From Symmetrospora coprosmae (lineage: Eukaryota > Basidiomycota > Cystobasidiomycetes > Symmetrosporaceae): a stretch of 64,000 bases of DNA. Under the pieces are notes generated by a model. That model was given only the letters and a program-made list of their open reading frames with translations, did no database searches and was not told the origin of the DNA. The DNA is taken from assembly GCA_008802785.1 (NCBI GenBank), contig VUYT01000014.1, positions 62,001 through 126,000 of the forward strand. The letters run 5' to 3'. The position numbers and the translations under genes were made by a program. This document shows positions 1 through 10,655 of the stretch, one piece after another. Positions within the stretch are counted from its first letter, which is position 1. Each line of letters begins with the position of its first letter.

Positions 1-2403
1 GAATCCCTGCCGGCCAGCCAGGTCCCGCCAATCACGCGCCAGGCTTACCTCGACGACCTGCCCCGCGCATACCTCAAGAAGATCGTCGAGATGCTCCTCG
101 AGCGCTACCCTGACGCTCGAGTATTTCCAAAGGACGTCGAGGCTCAGATCGCCAGTGCCGCCGTGGCTAGTGTAGCAGGCGAAGCGTCGCGCCCGGGGAA
201 GCGGAAGCGGGACGAAGCGGACGGGACGCACACTCACGCAAAGATGGCTCGGATGGACCAGAGTACCCCTGCATTGCGCACGTACACTCAGATGCCTCGA
301 GACCCGCCCTCACATCGGCCGGAGCTTGACCCATCGCTTGCGGCACAACCCGCGAGTGGCCAGACGCACGAGACACTCCCTCCGTACGAAGAGATGATCG
401 TGCAAGCCCTCAACTACATCGATGATCCCAACGGCTCCTTGCCTCGCTTGATGTTCGAGTGGATGAACGAGTGCGTGACCCGCTTATCTGAGATCTGACT
501 GCGGCGGAATACCGTCTGATGAGCGCTCTTTCCATTCAACAGCGCATACCCGCTCGTCGAGAACTTCAGGGCCTCGGCCAGCCAGGCTCTGCAGAAGGCG
601 GCTAAGAGGGGCAGGCTACACAAAGAAGGGAATCTGTACAAGGTCAATCGAGCCTTCAGCGAGACGGACGTCAGTATGGACCACGGTACAAGCGTCCATG
701 CGGACCAGGCTGATGCGACCAGCCCCTCCTTCTCGTGTGTCGCGGCTGCGCAGGACGCCAAGCGGAGCAAGTCGGCACGTCGTCCACAGCAGGATCCGGC
801 TCGTGTAAAGATAGGCTTTACTCCGAGTGTCAAGCCGCGCGAGGCGTACGCGACGCCCGAGGAGGTCGTAGCGGCCGCGCGAGGCGACTTGAGCGCGTCG
901 AGGGAGATCCTCGGCATGACGACTCACGCCTCGTCCCCTCCCACGCCGGGAAGCCTCGCACGCGCCCCGCAGCCGCCTGTCCACCCGCAGGGTTATGGGC
1001 AGGGGTTAGTACACGGCTCGCCTGCCGCTGGACTGGCACCGCACTTCGCGTTTGGCTCGCGTAGCATGCGCACAGGCACGACTGTTGGTGCTGGTGCCGG
1101 ACCGCAGTACCAACACGCGGGCTCGCCCAACCTGCCGCCACTGCCCAGTCGGGTATACGACAGCTTCACGGGCTACCCGGACCTGAAGCCCATACTGCCG
1201 GCAGGAACTGCCCCACCTTCGCAGCGCTATCCCTTGGTCCCGCATGCTCGCGCGGACATACCCAGAGGCAGCGGAGCCGCTCAGATACAGCCAGAGGGGA
1301 GCGGTGAAGTTTCGGAGGGCGACATGACGCAGCGCACCTTGCAGCCACCGCAGATGCCACAGCAATCCGCGCCCTCACCGTACCAGCCGCCGCCGCACTC
1401 CCACTCGCATTCGCAATCATACTCGCACAGCCGCAACAGCAGCCTCTCCGCCAGCCATGGCCCTCCCTCTGTCGCTGGATCCCGAGGGTCCACGTCGAGC
1501 TTCTACGGCAGCTTGCCTGCGCAGGGCACGGCGCGCCCGCAAGACGGATATGCACACCCGGAGAACCTGGCGCGGTCTGCTCCGCCCATCAGCGCGCCTG
1601 CCTCTGACGCAGGACACTGGCGCCGAGCAAGTGGGCATCGGTCGCCGTTCCCTCCGTACGACTTTGCGCGCGCACACCAGGCGCACCATCTCTCGCAGCA
1701 CCTGCACCAGCACATGCTCAATCAAGCGCCACCGACTGTGTATGCGCAGGCGCAGGCGCCCCTCTATCGAGCACTGGAAGATACGAAACCACGGCACCTC
1801 GTCAAGGCGGAAAGCGGCTCGTACGGCGAGGCTGCGCTTCCCTCGCTCTCTGGCGGGAGTGCGCCCTTGCGGTATAGCAACGGGAGCGGCAGTTTCGACA
1901 GTACCGCGTCCATTCTTCCGGATCCTCAGGCGCAGGCGAGCTATCAGTATCAGCCGTTCGCGTCGGATCCTGCGTCTACTCCCTCTCCTGCTCTGCAGCA
2001 ACACCAGAATCATGGTCAGAATCACCTGCCCGGCCTTGCGCAAATGACGAACCTCCCTTCGCCGGTCCTGTATGGTACCGGTGGCAGTAGCACGTATGCG
2101 TACCAGCAGGCCCCGACAGAGCAGTATCAGCAGGAGCACCATCCGCAGCAGGGCCACCGGTACCACGGCTACACGCCAGCATCGGGCCAGGGACAGCCGC
2201 TGATGCAGCAGGGCCTGCCGCAGATGCAGAAGCATTCGGTGCAGTACGACCACCACCACCACCAGCAGCAGCAGCCGCCTCTTGTTGCCGAGCAGGCACA
2301 GTACCCCGATGGCCTGTACCGGCACCCGCCTCGCCAGGACCCGGTCTACCACGACGCTAGCAGCAGGAGCAGCAGCAGCAACCACGTCCCTGCCGGCCCA
2401 TAG
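1..2403 (+). CDS. Linker-histone (H15) domain protein, 5' end missing
   Basis: The gene enters from the left edge. Exons are <1..470 and 543..2403, and the joined frame is open from base 1 to the stop at 2403. Residues about 130-185 of the visible part form a winged-helix linker-histone H1/H5 domain: a PPYEEMIVQAL helix, then an FEWMND segment that crosses the intron, then a basic AAKRGRLHKEGNLYKVN wing. That domain binds linker DNA in chromatin. A basic KRKRDEAD stretch ahead of it could be a nuclear localisation signal. The remaining ~560 residues are low complexity, rich in Ser, Pro, Gln, His and Tyr, with short poly-His and poly-Gln runs near the end. The protein is far longer than a canonical H1, so a regulatory or architectural chromatin protein is more likely than histone H1 itself. 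The domain call is firm; the specific function is unknown. Confidence 0.75.
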
Positions 2404-3032
2404 CCCGAGACGCGACCACTTGACTTCAACGACGGCACTTCCGCGACCCTGAACTTGCCGGCCCGGCGCGTTCCTACCCGCCTTGCGATCCCGCCTCTTT
2501 GCAATGTGTAGCCGTCCAATAGTTGTTGTCTGCGTGACCTTGGCCTCTTTGTGTGTGTGTGTGTGAGTAAGTACTTAGGGTACGGCAAGCAAGGTGTCGG
2601 CTTGGGATTGTCCAGTCCTGTAACGGTTCTTTCTCCACCACCGTCCCGGCCGGTACCTGAGCACGTGCCTGCTGTAGTTGACCCGGACGGATTGGAGAGA
2701 TGCTGGATGAAGCTGCAGCGAAGATTGGGAGGGAGCTGTGTGCGGTCACTATGTACGTCTGTCGTGCCCATCATTGCGCGCGTGTCGTGTGCGCTCCCTG
2801 AGGGTCGACAGCTGCCAGGTTTCCATCCATCCAGCCAGCGTCTACCTACCTCCCTACGTCAGCGGATGAAATGTCGAGCAGGGCGGCGAGGATCGGCAAG
2901 CAGCGGCCCTTTATGGGATGGGCCTGACATGGGATGCCTTCGTCTGCCTTTCTCTCTCCTTCCCACCATCATACAGCTGCCATATAGCTATACACAGTCC
3001 TACTCTCACACCCTCACACACACTCAAACACA
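2404..3032. other. Intergenic, includes promoter of the first ADH
   Basis: This is the 3' flank of the linker-histone gene (with a GT dinucleotide run near 2549-2565) and the 5' flank of the first alcohol dehydrogenase gene. No credible coding exon is seen. From about 2917 to 3032 the sequence is clearly alignable with 6424-6528 ahead of the second ADH copy, so the promoter was part of the duplication. Confidence 0.6.
2981..2995 (+). promoter_or_regulatory. TATA-like element ahead of ADH copy 1
   Basis: The string catatagctatacac lies about 40-50 bp before the start codon, after a pyrimidine-rich tract. The same string occurs at the same relative position ahead of ADH copy 2. Core-promoter function is inferred from position and conservation between the copies. 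Confidence 0.4.
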
Positions 3033-4583
3033 ATGGCTCAGTTCAAGGGATACGCCATCGACGACCCGAAGAAGTGGTCAGTCGCACCCGCGAATATACA
3101 GCTCAAGACGATCCCAAGGGGGATCGCCGTCGGAGGGGCTTGCATTGCTGATACTTCAACCCATTCTCTCCTCCTTCTGCTCTGTACACGGTGCTGTTCC
3201 CTGCCATCCAGGACTGACTTCCGAGGTGAGCCGCGTCGAAAGCTCCGCCCGGCATCGACGTCATCGGGATCAGCGCTGACATCTACTCCATTTCCGCCAC
3301 AGTCACCGAGTTCCAGCCCAAGACCCTCGAGGAGAACGATGTCGAGATCTCCATCGTGAGTTTCCCCTACCCTTCTGCTGTCCTGTCCGCCCTCCCAGGC
3401 TGACTGGAGGCTCTTTCCCGCGGCTGCCAGACCTACTGCGGTGTCTGCGGCTCTGACGTCCACACCATCACCGGCGGCTGGGGCGAGATCATCACCCCTC
3501 TGATCACTGGGCACGAGATTGTCGGCAAGGTCACTGCCGTCGGCGCCAAAGTCAAGGAGTTCAAGGTCGGCGACCGTGCCGGTGTCGGCGCGCAGGTGTG
3601 GTCGTGCATGGAGTGCAACCGCTGCAAGAACGACAACGAGAACTACTGCAAGAAGCAGGTCGACACGTACAATGCCAAGTACCCCCACAGCGGCGAGGTC
3701 GCCCACGGCGGCTACTCGAGCGGCGTCCGCGCCCACGAGCAGTTTGTCTTCCGCGTTCCCGACGGCATCGAGGACAAGTACGTCGCTCCCATGTTCTGCG
3801 GTGGCCTGACCGTCTACTCGCCCCTTGTGCGCCACGGCATTGCCAAGGGCAAGAAGATTGGCGTTGTCGGACTCGGTGGTCTCGGCCACTTTGCGGGTGG
3901 GTCCGGTTCTCGATCTGAACAATTTGAGCGCTTTGCTGACATTGGCTCTTGATCCGTATACAGTCCAGTTCGCCGCACAGGGCTTCGAGTGCGACGTCAC
4001 AGTCTTCAGCTCGAGCGACAGCAAGAAGGAGGACGCCATGAAGATGGGTGCGAAGCACTACGTCAACACGTCCAAGGACGACTGGACCGAGCAGGCTGGC
4101 GAGGACTTTGAGTGGGTCAAGGCTCTACCTGCCCCTTTTATGGTGAAGCACACTGACACCAGCTTTCGCATACAGCATCATCATCTCGACCCGCGACGTT
4201 GCCGAGGGCTTCCCGCTCGAGGACTTCTTCACCCTCCTGAACGTCAACGGCTCGTTCGTCACCTGTGGCATGCCCGACAAGCCGTACCCCCCGATGACCG
4301 CGCAGGGCATGGCTGCCAACGCTGCCCAGTTCTGCGGCTCGCACATTGGCAATAAGAAGGAGTGCCAGGCCATGCTCCAGATGTGTGCCGACAAGGGTGG
4401 GTGCTCGCGTTCGCCGCGAGAGACACGGTCAAGCCGCAGAGAAGCTGATGGATGTCCGGCTTTGAATCACCAGGCATCAAGACATGGATCGAGGAGCTGC
4501 CCATGTCCCAGGCCAGCAAGGCTGTCCAGAACGTGAAGGACAATAAGGTCCGATACCGCCACGTCCTCAAGATGGATCTCTAA
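3033..4583 (+). CDS. Zinc-dependent alcohol dehydrogenase (cinnamyl/ADH6-type), copy 1
   Basis: Seven exons fit one frame: 3033..3076, 3212..3225, 3303..3355, 3431..3896, 3964..4111, 4176..4396, 4474..4583. The product is about 350 residues, normal for this medium-chain dehydrogenase family, which reduces aldehydes or oxidises alcohols with NADP(H). The catalytic-zinc cysteine sits in YCGVCGSDVH and the histidine in GHEIVG. The structural-zinc lobe CMECNRCKNDNENYC has all four cysteines. The cofactor loop is GLGGLGHFA. Exon 2 is only 14 bp, and the first donor is the unusual GTCAGT. No signal peptide is seen, so it is probably cytosolic. It is the upstream member of a tandem pair. Substrate cannot be read from sequence. 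Confidence 0.9.
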
Positions 4584-4879
4584 GCGGGGGTTGGAGAGAG
4601 GCTTGGGCAGTGCCAAACGGCAAAGAATAGCCCAAAAATACGTCATGTATCATACTGAGCAGTGACTAGCCAGTAATGTGGAGCTGCGCGCACGTCTTGT
4701 TGCGCTCAGACCGTCGCCTCCCGTTCTTGGGGCACCGCACCGTCTTGCCGTCGTTGAAGGTTACTGCAGCTGCCGAATGCTCAAGTCACAGCAGGTGCTA
4801 TTACTTTGGGTTGTGTCCAAAGAAGCGGTGCCAGAAGCAGCAACAGCACCGAGACATGTAGCCGGCTCTGTTACGCTAC

Positions 4880-5640
4880 ACTTTGTGCACATCTATCGTC
4901 GCCGCAATGGAAGCCGCTACCACTCCCTCCGCATGCATGCGGTCTTTAGGCTACAAGCAAAACGGGACCCTGGCGCCCCTTCCGCCATAATAAGTAGGCC
5001 CGCGAATGGCCAACGAAATGCTCGGCGGAGGCCTGCGTAGCGTCCCACCTGCCTCGGACTGCGACGGGAGCTCGTCCATCCTGTCCACTGAGCAGAAGCC
5101 TCCCTGAACTCGAAGCTGGCCCAGTCGACGCGCTGTCCAGAGGGCACGTGCATTTGAAACGCCCCCGCAACAGCGCCGTCCTCGAGGAGCGCTTCTGCAT
5201 CAAACATATTGACGCGACGAGCTTCAATGGCTGCATTGCGGTTCTGCTTGCGGGCTGCTGGTGAGGATGGCCGTGATGCAAGCGGGGAGACGCTTTTTCG
5301 GTGCGCGAGAACACGCCGCAGAAGGATGGCAACGCGCACAAGAAGCTCGTGCAGGGTCCAAGCGGGATGCAGGCGGGTCTGTACAGTGAGGGGTGCCCTA
5401 TCTCTCTCTCTAGTGGCTGACTCAATCTCGCTGACGCGCCTGTTGCGTTTCAGACCTGGTGATTCAGAAGGGGCAGCCCGACGATCAAAGAGTCGACCAC
5501 GTCGTCATCCCGGTCCCTCTTGCGGAATTCGGTGCAGTACGGTGATGCGCCCGACATTTCGGAAACTGCGTTCTTGCCATGTACAATTTCACATCCGGCT
5601 TGCTCTCGCTCTCCGCCAATTGTCCGTTGAACGCTAGCCG
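4880..5640 (+). pseudogene. Decayed first copy of the two-domain gene that follows each ADH
   Basis: This stretch aligns with 8390-9060, the start and first domain of the intact gene behind ADH copy 2. Shared landmarks are MANEMLGGGLRSVP near 5007, AVLEERF near 5183, IDATSFNGCIAV near 5210, KKLVQGPSGMQAG near 5340, and the exon starting with LVIQKGQP after an intron. The reading frame is broken: there is an in-frame stop after the MANEML segment, the frame shifts between the AVLEERF and KKLVQ parts, and the second domain is not recognisable after about 5640. It is therefore best called a pseudogene of a host gene. Confidence 0.7.
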
Positions 5641-6528
5641 GGTCGAATGCAAGCAATGGAGGATGGGGACAATGTAAGTGGAGACCACTCGGAGTGAGCC
5701 TCGTTGCTGGTGCTAGTCGCTACATGCCAGTGTGAGGGCCCACACAACGCAAGCACCTTTGTACGTCATGATCAGTATCACATACTGTGTATACAGACTC
5801 CATTTTGGAGCTGTGGTGCAAGATCTGGATAATCGTGACGGTAATTGTGTGAGTATCAAGGTCGCTCAGGGCAGGTCCCGAGCCGCCACCTCCTATTCAG
5901 TGCGGGCCTGGCGGACGCGTCAATAGGACGCGCCCAATGGAGCGATGGCAGAGCAGGACATGAGCACTGTCCAGCTTTAGTCTATACGCAGCGTTGTACA
6001 TAGATGCCCTTGCCTTTGCTCAGTCTAGTTTTGGAGCAAATAAGCACCGCTTACAATCCTGTAAGCGACCTTTGCCACCCAGCAGGCCGAACCGCAAGAC
6101 CCGCCTCGACTAACGCTCACTACTTACTTTCAGCGAGCGTATACTGTAGCCGTCTGGGCTCAACAGATTGCAACGCCTTGTGCGGAATTCGCGGAGGAAT
6201 TCGGGCACGCCATGCATAAGTGCAGCTCACCGTCATGCGTAGGGATGCGCATGGGCTACACCTTGATCGTCGCAGTGACGCTCGGCTCACCGTCACGCCG
6301 CTCATACATACAGCTCGTGTGAAGCTTACTAAGCTCGCAGCCACCAACGCTCTCGTTAGTGAGCCTCTCCGTGCTCCGTCAGCGTATGAATCCCGCGCGG
6401 GCAGCGGCACTTTCGGAGGGGAGGGATGGGCCTGACACGGAATGCCTCTCTCTCTCCCTTTCGCACCATCACACAGCTATCATATAGCTATACACACTCC
6501 TACTCTCACCCTCACGCACTCAAAGACA
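5641..6528. other. Spacer between the two ADH units
   Basis: This 0.9-kb spacer has no convincing exon in any frame. It may hold diverged remains of the second domain of the upstream pseudogene around 5800-5870. The last ~105 bp (6424-6528) are the duplicated ADH promoter. Confidence 0.5.
6481..6494 (+). promoter_or_regulatory. TATA-like element ahead of ADH copy 2
   Basis: The element catatagctataca lies 35-48 bp before the start codon and matches the one ahead of copy 1, including the preceding pyrimidine-rich tract. Function is inferred. Confidence 0.4.
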
Positions 6529-8075
6529 ATGGCTCAGTTCAAGGGATACGCCATCGACGACCCGAAGAAGTGGTCAGTCGCACCCGCGAATACAGCTCAG
6601 GACGATCCCAAGGGGGATTGCCGTTGAAGGGGCCTGCATTGCTGACGCTCCAGCCCATTCTCTCCTCCTCCTTCTGCTCTATACACCTTGTTATCCCCCT
6701 GCCATCCAGGACTGACTTCCGAGGTGAGCCCGCGTCGAAAGCTCCGTCCGGCCTCGACGTCATCGGGATAAGCGCTGAAATCTACTCCATTTCCGCCATA
6801 GTCACCGAGTTTCAGCCCAAGACTCTTGAGGAGAACGATGTCGAGATCTCCATCGTGAGTCTCCCCTGCCCTTCTTCTGTCCGGTCCGCCCTCCCAGGCT
6901 GACCGGAGGCTCTTCTCGCGGCTGCCAGACCTACTGCGGTGTCTGCGGCTCCGATGTCCACACCATCACCGGAGGCTGGGGCGACATCCTCACCCCTCTG
7001 ATCGCGGGGCACGAAATTGTCGGCAAGGTGACTGCCGTCGGCGCAAAGGTCAAGGAGTTCAAGGTCGGCGACCGTGCCGGTGTCGGCGCGCAGGTGTGGT
7101 CGTGCATGGAGTGCAACCGGTGCAAGAACGACAATGAGAACTACTGCAAGAAGCAGGTCGACACGTACAATGCCAAGTACCCCCACAGCGGCGAGGTTGC
7201 CCACGGTGGCTACTCGAGCGGCGTTCGCGCCCACGAGCGTTTTGTCTTCCGCGTTCCCGACGGCATCGAGGACAAGTACGTCGCACCCATGTTCTGCGCT
7301 GGCCTGACCGTCTACTCGCCCCTTGTGCGCCACGGCATTGCCAAGGGCAAGAAGATTGGCGTTGTCGGACTCGGTGGTCTCGGCCACTTTGCGGGTGGGT
7401 CCGGTTCTCGATCTGAACAATTTGAGCGCTTTGCTGACATTGGCTCTTGATCCGTATACAGTCCAGTTCGCCGCACAGGGCTTCGAGTGCGACGTCACAG
7501 TCTTCAGCTCGAGCGACAGCAAGAAGGAGGACGCCATGAAGATGGGTGCGAAGCACTACGTCAACACGTCCAAGGACGATTGGACCGAGAACGCCGGCGA
7601 GGACTTTGAGTGGGTGCACCCTCTGCATGTTCTATCTGGCGATGCGCGCTGACATCGTCTTTCACAGCATCATCATCTCGACCCGCGATGTCGCCGAGGG
7701 CTTCCCAATTGAGGACTTCTTCACCCTCCTAAACGTCAACGGCTCGTACGTCACCTGCGGCCTGCCCGACAACCCGTTCCCATCGATGACCGCGCAGGGC
7801 ATGGCCGCCAACGCTGCCCAGTTCTGCGGCTCGCACATTGGCAGCAAAAAGGAGTGTCAGGCCATGCTCCAGATGTGCGCCGACAAGGGTGGGTGCTCGC
7901 GTCCGCCGCGAGAGACACGGTCAGGCCGCAAAGAAGCTGATGGGTATCCGGCTGTGAATCACCAGGCATCAAGACGTGGATCGAGGAGCTGCCCATGTCC
8001 CAGGCCAGCAAGGCTGTCCAGAACGTCAAGGACAACAAGGTCCGATACCGCCACGTCCTCAAGATGGACCTCTAA
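6529..8075 (+). CDS. Zinc-dependent alcohol dehydrogenase (cinnamyl/ADH6-type), copy 2
   Basis: The seven exons have exactly the sizes of copy 1: 6529..6572, 6710..6723, 6802..6854, 6929..7394, 7462..7609, 7668..7888, 7966..8075. Both zinc sites and the GLGGLG cofactor loop are intact. The protein differs from copy 1 at only a few positions, for example C-A-G-L instead of C-G-G-L before the cofactor domain, ENAGEDF for EQAGEDF, and CGLPDNPFPSM for CGMPDKPYPPM. The last lies near the substrate and C-terminal lobe and could change specificity. Bases 7300-7579 are identical to 3802-4081, including a whole intron, while neighbouring introns have diverged. The gene appears functional. Confidence 0.9.
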
Positions 8076-8391
8076 GCGGGGGTGGGGAGGCTTGGGCAGT
8101 GTCAGACGGCAGATGATAGCAAAAAATAACACCATGTATCGTACTGAGCAGTAGCTAGCCAGTAATGCAGAGCTGTGCACAATTCATCGCGCTTGGACCC
8201 TTGCTTCTGCCTTTTGAGCCGCCTTGTGGGCACCGCCTTATTGCCGCTGACGATTGCCGCAGCTGCCGAGGGCTTGCGTCGCGTCAGGCGGTTTGGGTCA
8301 AGCCGACCCGAGCGGCAGCTGGAGCAGCAACAACTCCCAAGACATGTAGCCAGCTCTGATCCGCTCCACATCGTGCACACCTATCGCCGCA

Positions 8392-9413
8392 ATGGAAATC
8401 GCTGCCACTGCTATCCGCCCAGTTGGATGGAAACCCAAGGGTGCCACTAGAGATCCCCGAGCCACCTGCGCAGTTCAAGGTCGACGGATGGCGAACGAGA
8501 TGCTCGGCGTGGGCCTGCGCAGTGTCCCATCTTCCTCAAAACGGAACGGGAGCGCCCCAATCCTATTCACCGATCAGGACGACACCGCCGAGGCTGGCCT
8601 TGCGGAGGGCGGTCCATTTGCGGGACACGCTCATCTGAACAGGCCTCGCAGAGGCGCCGTCCTCGAGGAGCGCTTCTGGATTGACTACATCGACGCTACG
8701 AGCTTCAACGGGCGTATCGCAGTCTGCTTGCGAGCAGCTGCTGGGGATGGCCGTGATGCGGGCGAGGAGACGGTTCTCGAGAACGCGCTGGAGAAGGACG
8801 GCAACGCGCTCAAGAAGCTCGTGCAGCGACCAAGCGGTATGAAGGCGGGTCCATACAGTGAGCAGTGCCCTCTAGCTCTCTTCTGGCTGGCTATGTCTCG
8901 CTGACGCCCCTGTTGCTTCTCAGACCTTGTCATCCAAAGGATCCAGCCCGATGACCAGCGAGTCGACCACGTCGTCGTCCCGGTCTCTATAGCGGGCTCG
9001 GTGCAGTACGATGATGCGTCCAACAATTTGAGCACTGTGTCTCCGCGCATTATACGCCCAGCTGAAGGCGCACAGCTCGAGGAGGAGTTCCAGCTGCAGT
9101 TCGCCTCGTCCAGCTCAAGCAGCGACACCTACAAGGTAGTCCTCATACAAGGCAGTGCTGAAGGAACAGAGGTAGCTTCTGACCTTCGAGGCGGGTCCAG
9201 CGTGACCTGGACACTGCAACGACCCGCGCATCTGCTGGCTGGCTTCTACGGTGCGTCTCCCTCGGCTCCCGCCGACTCTCGAATATGCTCCCGGCTCACG
9301 CGCCCTCTCTCGCCCAACCAGACCTGATCGTGCAGCGCGTCCAAGACGGCGGAACTGTAGTCGATGAGGCCCAGCAGAAGGTCATCATCGACCTGGTCTT
9401 CATTCCGAGGTGA
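8392..9413 (+). CDS. Two-domain repeat protein of unknown function, intact copy
   Basis: Exons are 8392..8857, 8924..9250 and 9322..9413, giving about 294 residues. The start could instead be the in-frame ATG at 8488, since MANEMLG is conserved in the decayed upstream copy while the residues before it are not. The protein contains two diverged repeats. Each opens with P-x-x-G-A-x-L-E-E-x-F (PRRGAVLEERF, then PAEGAQLEEEF) and closes with an A-G-x-Y-(N/D)-L-(I/V)-(V/I)-Q-R segment just before a run of valines and isoleucines. The alternating hydrophobic pattern suggests beta-sandwich modules. I see no signal peptide, membrane segment or catalytic motif. It follows ADH directly in both duplicated units, but a shared role is only a guess. 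Family not recognised. Confidence 0.65.
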
Positions 9414-9937
9414 AGGAGCGCCCTCGCTTATGCACTCGGCACGCCGTAACACTGGGGATCTCGCTTCAGCCAGACAATGACGTAGCGTAGGATTGTGGAC
9501 AGTCTGCAATGACTCTAGTAGTGACGCATATTCAGCGGGCTCGCTTATTTGCTGACTGACTATGCAGGCTTGCGGCCTCGCTTAACTGATTCTGCAGGGT
9601 CCACGTCGGCTTTACTGCTTTTTCCAGGCTCCACGTCAAGCTTGCTAACTCCTGAGTGCTCCTAAGCCCCGCTGGACGACTGATTGCGCAGGCTCGCTAG
9701 GCCTTTTGCCTCTGCAATGCGCATGCAGCTGACGTCAAGCCGTCAGAACAGCCACCTTGGCGGAAGACCAGAGCTCGCTCAATGCACAACTAAGGCTTCT
9801 CTGCCGAGTATAAATGGCAGCAAGCGCGATCCTTTCTTCTCTCTCCTTTCTTCGCATCTGTTCATAGGAAAGGGTCGCGCGCTATGCGAGTCTGCTGACG
9901 CATTCTCTCAGAGCAGCTGCATTACCACTATCTTTGC
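9414..9937. other. Intergenic spacer
   Basis: I see no supported gene here. An open frame runs over 9684-10094, but its composition and the better-behaved overlapping frame from 9938 argue against it. Short related phrases such as 'gctgactga...gcaggct' recur between 9540 and 9700 but do not form a clean repeat. Confidence 0.4.
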
Positions 9938-10574
9938 TTGTCGCGCCGCATCATCCTCTGTGCCCAGGTCGAAGGGCTTTTCGAGCAACTGTATCCTCCC
10001 GGTCGAGACCGCGTACGGAAGGCATACAAAGTCGACGTGCTGCCGCAGCTCCCCATCACAACGGCGTCCACGGACTCTGTATTCAAGAGTATGATGAACT
10101 ACTGCTGGGGCGGGATAAGGGGCCGGGTGCGTGGCTATTGGGGCCACGCCGCCGCGCGCGTTGCTGACGTGCTCACTGCGATATCACAGTCAAGGCCTAC
10201 TGGAAGAAGGCCAGTCACGAGAACGAGCTCACCTTCCCCCTCGTTCCGGTGGACAATGATGCAGAGTGGCAGACCTTCTGCGCATCAAAGGTCGCGTACG
10301 ACCAGGACGTAGCGGAACGACTGTGCATGAACGTGGACGAGATGTCGCTTACAAAGGAGAATCAGGAAGCAATCATCAACATTGCCACTGCGATGATGAA
10401 GGAGGACCTGCACCCGAACATGTCTGTGCACTACATTTTCAAGCGCACTCGGGCGCCGCTCATCAGGACCTGCAATGCGGGCAGAAGCCATGCAGGGAAT
10501 AATGGGGCAGTACAAGATCGCAACGTCTACCTGCTCGCAGATGCTACGACGCCAACAACGACCATGAGAAAAGG
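9938..10574 (+). CDS. Unknown protein fragment, possibly a degenerate gene
   Basis: Two open pieces look like exons: 9938..10126 and 10195..10574, joined in frame if the acceptor is the AAG at 10192-10194. The encoded part includes FEQLYPPGRDRVRKAY, MMNYCWGG, AYWKKASHENELTFPLVP and a charged helix ending in HYIFKRTRAPLI. The composition looks genuinely coding. A good GTAAGT donor closes the second exon at 10574, but its phase does not fit the next plausible exon near 10656, so either the gene is broken or I have a splice site wrong. I recognise no family. A decayed host gene is as likely as a live one. Confidence 0.35.
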
Positions 10575-10655
10575 GTAAGTCTCACCAAGTGTGGCCAGGA
10601 CTACCGAGCGTTGACTGAAAGTGACTGGCCCGCCGGACCCTTCTGGCTACCGCAG

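Noticed and set aside
1417-2385. Long minus-strand open frame opposite the linker-histone gene
   Set aside because: It is an antisense shadow in GC-rich coding sequence with extreme Arg/Leu/Val content and no splice or family support.
3038-4039. Long minus-strand open frame opposite ADH copy 1 (and its twin at 6812-7537)
   Set aside because: Antisense shadow of the ADH exons and introns; it is duplicated only because the ADH gene is.
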